A stretch of DNA of 17,597 nt from an uncultured beta proteobacterium. GTDB taxonomy: Bacteria; Pseudomonadota; Gammaproteobacteria; Burkholderiales; Burkholderiaceae_C. A program made the position numbers and the translations under genes. The notes beneath the pieces were generated by a model, which saw nothing but the letters and a program-made list of their open reading frames with translations, ran no database searches and had not been told where the DNA came from. Shown here in pieces: positions 14,560 through 17,597 of the stretch (within the stretch, counting starts at the first letter, position 1; the number at the start of each line of letters is the position of its first letter). The stretch covers positions 1-17,597 of the forward strand of contig CAIYNH010000508.1 of assembly GCA_903927495.1 (NCBI GenBank). The letters run 5' to 3'.

Positions 14560-15021
14560 TCAGGCATCTTGACTGACTCGCCCACGCAGTGCTTTGACAC
14601 TGGAACGTTGAATTTTTGCTGCGCGCAGTCTCTGCTTGGAAGAATAACTTGGTTTTGTGGCACGCCGCACTTTCTGCGGCACCGCCACCGAGTTGACCAA
14701 CTCATACAGTCGAATCAAAGCATCAAATCGGTTCATCTCCTGCGTTCGGTGTTGCTGCGCTTTCATCACCAGCACACCTGATTTGCTGATGCGACTGTCG
14801 TTCAAAGCCAGCAATCTGAACTTGACATCGTCGGGCAGGCTGGAAGCTCCGATGTCAAAGCGCAGATGAATGGCGCTTGACACCTTGTTGACGTTTTGTC
14901 CACCTGCGCCTTGGGCCCGAATGGCACTCAGCTCAACTTCGTCTTCGCGCACACGCAAGGGCTCCACCGGGCCACCACCATGAGCCCGCACCGCTACCTC
15001 GGTGACCAGCTTGTCAAGCAT
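14560..15021 (-). CDS. arfB: Alternative ribosome-rescue factor ArfB
   Basis: ArfB releases peptides from ribosomes stalled without a stop codon. The catalytic GGQ loop is in IRAQGAGGQNVNKVSSAIHL (GGQ at 40-42), and the C-terminal tail is basic (RRATKPSYSSKQRLRAAK, then QRSSVKALRGR), the part that threads into the mRNA channel. The 153-residue length includes about 20 residues more at the N-terminus than usual (E. coli YaeJ has 140). ATG 15021 is taken, but GTG at 14967 (EPLRVREDEVEL) may be the real start, since relatives usually begin about ten residues before VELSAIRAQG. It is 21 bases after trhP and 15 before the YhgE gene, suggesting cotranscription. Confidence 0.92.
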   Translation of the reverse strand: MLDKLVTEVAVRAHGGGPVEPLRVREDEVELSAIRAQGAGGQNVNKVSSAIHLRFDIGASSLPDDVKFRLLALNDSRISKSGVLVMKAQQHRTQEMNRFDALIRLYELVNSVAVPQKVRRATKPSYSSKQRLRAAKIQRSSVKALRGRVSQDA

Positions 15022-15042
15022 GGTCTGGCAACCATTTGTGCA

Positions 15043-16395
15043 TCAGGCTGCTACCCCAAGTGTCTCGGGCGCATTCACATAACGCGCCACAAAAGCACCC
15101 ACAGCGCTCTCCGGCAAAGGCAACCAGACAATGTGCCCACTACCTGGAGCGACCGTCATGGGCTGTGCCTCCAGGCTTTCCATACGGGTCAGTTGTACAT
15201 CGACATTACCTGCAGGCGCAATGATCTCCAGCCAGTCGCCCACGGCAAAGCGGTTTTTTACACGCACTTCAGCCAGGCCGCGCGTTGCATCGAAACTCAG
15301 CACATCACCCACATACAGGCTGCGACCCGACTCGGAGTAGCCGCGCAGGTAATTTTGCGTCGCCTCTGGCGTGTGGCGCTGGAAAAACCCGGAGGTGTAA
15401 CCACGATTCGCCAGGCCTTCAAGCTGCCCCAGCAGTGCCGGGTCGAGCTCACGCCCGGCACCCGCATCGTCAATGGCACGTCGATAACTTTGCACGGTGC
15501 GTGCCACGTAATACGGGCTCTTGGTGCGGCCCTCAATCTTCAGCGAGTCGACACCGATTTCCACCAGACGCTTGACGTGCTCGATAGCGCGAAGGTCTTT
15601 GGAGTTCATCACATAGGTGCCGTGCTCGTCTTCTTCGATCGGCATATAACTGCCCTCGCGCTGACTTTCTTCGATCATGTAGACCTGATCCGCTGCGGGA
15701 GAACGCTCAATAGCGCCCTGCTCTCGCTCAGCCGCAGCATGCTGGGTCAGCACATCGCCGGAGGCATCGACCACGCCCTTTTGCGTCTTGTAGTCCCAGC
15801 GACAGGAATTGGTGCAACTGCCCTGGTTAGCATCACGATGATTAAAGTAACCCGACAACAGACAACGCCCGGAATAAGCAATGCACAGTGCACCGTGTAC
15901 AAACACCTCCAATTCGGTGTCGGGGCAATCCTGACGAATCTGCTCTACCTGATCGAGCGAGAGTTCACGTGACAGAATTACCCGACTCACCCCCACACCT
16001 TTCCAAAAGCGCACGGCGGCGGCATTCACGGTGTTGGCCTGCACCGAGAGGTGAATTTCCATTTCGGGCCAGGTTTCGCGCACCATCATGATCAAGCCCG
16101 GGTCGGACATGATCATGGCATCAGGTTTGAGAGCGATCACCGGTGCCATGTTGTTCACATAGTGTTTGATCTTGTTACCATGCGGGAAGATGTTGGAGAC
16201 CAGAAAAAATTTGGCACCTTTGGCATGGGCCGTATCAATGCCTTGCTGTAAAACGTCAATGTCGCCGAAGTCGTTGTTACGCACACGCAGCGAGTAGCGC
16301 GGTTGTCCTGCGTAAATAGCATTTGCACCAAAAGCCAGCGCAGTTTCCAACATAGCCAACGAGCCGGCCGGTGCCAAAAGTTCAGGGATTTTCAT
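15043..16395 (-). CDS. trhP: tRNA uridine-34 hydroxylase TrhP (U32 peptidase family)
   Basis: TrhP (formerly YegQ) is a peptidase-U32-family protein that with prephenate or related cofactors forms 5-hydroxyuridine at the wobble position of some tRNAs; the 'peptidase' label is historical. The 450 residues match the E. coli length. The N-terminus is ELLAPAGSLAMLETAL, and the four-cysteine iron-sulfur-cluster region is LCIAYSGRCLLSGYF and QGSCTNSCRW (C171, C178, C194, C198). A C-terminal beta-barrel domain follows, with LYVGDVLSFDA. ATG 16395 was preferred over TTG 16401. It is the first gene of a close cluster with arfB, and is separated from aroC by 106 bases that hold a degenerate repeat. Chorismate is the source of prephenate, so aroC next door is a suggestive but possibly coincidental neighbour. 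Confidence 0.92.
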   Translation of the reverse strand: MKIPELLAPAGSLAMLETALAFGANAIYAGQPRYSLRVRNNDFGDIDVLQQGIDTAHAKGAKFFLVSNIFPHGNKIKHYVNNMAPVIALKPDAMIMSDPGLIMMVRETWPEMEIHLSVQANTVNAAAVRFWKGVGVSRVILSRELSLDQVEQIRQDCPDTELEVFVHGALCIAYSGRCLLSGYFNHRDANQGSCTNSCRWDYKTQKGVVDASGDVLTQHAAAEREQGAIERSPAADQVYMIEESQREGSYMPIEEDEHGTYVMNSKDLRAIEHVKRLVEIGVDSLKIEGRTKSPYYVARTVQSYRRAIDDAGAGRELDPALLGQLEGLANRGYTSGFFQRHTPEATQNYLRGYSESGRSLYVGDVLSFDATRGLAEVRVKNRFAVGDWLEIIAPAGNVDVQLTRMESLEAQPMTVAPGSGHIVWLPLPESAVGAFVARYVNAPETLGVAA

Positions 16396-16440
16396 AGTCA
16401 AAATTCAGGTTTAACAACGACTAAACGCCAGCCAAAAAAC

Positions 16441-16500
16441 TATATTAACTATAGCTACCTATGCTTAGCCACAGTGCTTTAGAAGCCAATTATTTATAAA
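16441..16500 (+). repeat. Degenerate dispersed intergenic repeat, copy C
   Basis: The layout TAGCT (16452-16456), 6 bases, GCTT, 15 bases, GAAGCCAA and an A/T-rich tail matches copy A without gaps. It occupies most of the 106-base gap between aroC and trhP. On the - strand, in the direction of these genes, it ends in a short T-run (TTTTTT just past 16441) after an A/T-rich imperfect palindrome, so some terminator activity for aroC is possible but weak. Confidence 0.5.
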
Positions 16501-16501
16501 T

Positions 16502-17596
16502 TCAGAGGTGTGCAGGAATCGGAGGCAACAACGGCTGCACATCACCACACTGGGCACGGTTTCGCAGAGCGTGATCGATGACCACCAGAGCCAGCATGGC
16601 TTCCAAAATAGGCGCAGCGCGAATCCCAACACAGGGGTCATGGCGGCCCTTGGTGACCACTTCGGTGGACTGCCCGTCTGTATCAATGGACTCACGCGGC
16701 GTTAATATTGAGCTGGTGGGTTTGATGGCAATCGATACCTCCAAGTCCTGCCCGGATGTGATGCCACCCAACATTCCACCCGCGTTATTGCCCTTGAACC
16801 CCTGCGGCGACAGCGCATCACCATGCGTGCTGCCACGTTGCGTCACGCTGGCAAAGCCGGCACCAATTTCAACACCCTTGACGGCATTAATGCCCATCAT
16901 GGCGTAAGCGATGTCAGCATCCATCTTGTCAAACAGCGGCTGACCCAGGCCCACGGGCACATTTGTGGCCGATACACGCAACCGCGCACCGCACGAATCA
17001 CCACTTTTGCGCAGCGCCTGCATGTAGGCTTCGAGCTCGGACACATCCGCCAGCGGTGCGAAAAAAGGATTTTCTGGAACAAAACTCCACGACTCAAAGG
17101 GGATTGAAATCTCACCCATCTGCGTCATGCACGCACGAAACTGTGTGCCATATTTCTCATAAAGCCACTTCTTTGCGACCGCCCCGGCTGCCACCATGGG
17201 TGCAGTCAGTCGGGCACTGGAACGTCCGCCACCGCGAGGGTCGCGAATGCCGTATTTCTGGTAATAACTGTAGTCAGCATGGCCGGGGCGAAAGGTCTGG
17301 GCAATATTGCCGTAATCCTTGCTGCGCTGATCGGTGTTTTTGATCAACAGGCAGATCGGTGTACCAGTCGTCTTGCCCTCATAAACACCGCTCAGGATTT
17401 CTACCGCGTCGGGCTCGTTGCGCTGCGTCACAAATTTGGAGGTGCCGGGCCGCCGCCGGTCCAGGTCGCCCTGGATGTCGGCTTCGCACAGTTCCATCCC
17501 CGGCGGGCAGCCGTCAATCACGCAGCCAATGGCCGGGCCGTGGGATTCACCAAAATTGGTGACTGCAAACAAGTTTCCAAAGGTGTTACCGCTCAT
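16502..17596 (-). CDS. aroC: Chorismate synthase
   Basis: AroC makes chorismate from 5-enolpyruvylshikimate-3-phosphate, the last common step of aromatic amino acid, folate and ubiquinone synthesis; it needs reduced FMN. The 364-residue product is complete, with its ATG one base inside the window edge. Signatures visible are [15 protein letters not shown] near the N-terminus, the RRRPG loop, [22 protein letters not shown], and the C-terminal [18 protein letters not shown]. The length agrees with the family (about 360). No promoter can be seen because the upstream region lies outside the window. The next gene on the strand is trhP, 106 bases on, with a dispersed repeat between. Confidence 0.97.
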   Translation of the reverse strand: MSGNTFGNLFAVTNFGESHGPAIGCVIDGCPPGMELCEADIQGDLDRRRPGTSKFVTQRNEPDAVEILSGVYEGKTTGTPICLLIKNTDQRSKDYGNIAQTFRPGHADYSYYQKYGIRDPRGGGRSSARLTAPMVAAGAVAKKWLYEKYGTQFRACMTQMGEISIPFESWSFVPENPFFAPLADVSELEAYMQALRKSGDSCGARLRVSATNVPVGLGQPLFDKMDADIAYAMMGINAVKGVEIGAGFASVTQRGSTHGDALSPQGFKGNNAGGMLGGITSGQDLEVSIAIKPTSSILTPRESIDTDGQSTEVVTKGRHDPCVGIRAAPILEAMLALVVIDHALRNRAQCGDVQPLLPPIPAHL

Positions 17597-17597
17597 G

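Noticed and set aside
14896..15972. Long open frame of 358 codons on the + strand
   Set aside because: It lies antisense to trhP and the arfB start, both strongly supported, and its product has no recognisable domain; it is a shadow frame.

Overview
The window looks like chromosomal DNA of a betaproteobacterium in Burkholderiales, probably a Comamonadaceae or Rhodoferax-like lineage. The evidence is protein-level resemblance (DapA, BamC, an Aer-type PAS domain, phasin, TrhP, YlqF, AroC), a form II RuBisCO, and three degenerate copies of a short intergenic repeat of a kind I remember from Comamonadaceae. Assignment is by recognition only; no database search was run. I see no rRNA, tRNA, insertion sequence, prophage or CRISPR array.

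Layout. 1-948 is the 3' two-thirds of cbbM (form II RuBisCO), cut by the window edge. A 220-base gap follows, holding a degenerate dispersed repeat and a perfect 10-bp hairpin. Next comes a compact + strand run: MFS transporter, a 44-codon membrane microprotein overlapping it by ATGA, a class I methyltransferase, dapA and bamC. On the - strand, 8053 down to 5188 is a tightly packed five-gene operon: a roadblock/LC7 protein, a soluble Aer-type PAS protein, a PhnD-like binding protein without a signal peptide, an unrecognised 199-aa protein, and a second roadblock-like protein with a possible winged-helix N-terminus. Upstream on the same strand are a nitroreductase and a hotdog thioesterase whose ends overlap.

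A phasin gene (9610-10155) has a recognisable -10 box flanked by two near-identical 15-bp motifs, candidate sites for the PHA regulator PhaR. It is followed by about 190 bases of elaborately foldable sequence ending in a strong intrinsic terminator: a candidate structured 3' UTR or small RNA. A DHH phosphoesterase converges on this terminator. A 2Fe-2S ferredoxin, possibly on a leaderless mRNA, is then convergent with a - strand block read as aroC, trhP, arfB, a YhgE/Pip membrane protein, and ylqF. The last four are separated by 21, 15 and 2 bases and mix translation functions (tRNA modification, ribosome rescue, ribosome assembly) with an envelope protein.

The genes fit an organism able to fix CO2 and probably to store polyhydroxyalkanoate. 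The five-gene roadblock/PAS/PhnD-like operon is the strongest candidate for an undescribed system: a predicted cytoplasmic redox- or ligand-responsive module with roadblock proteins and no cognate small GTPase nearby. The phasin 3' structured RNA is the second.
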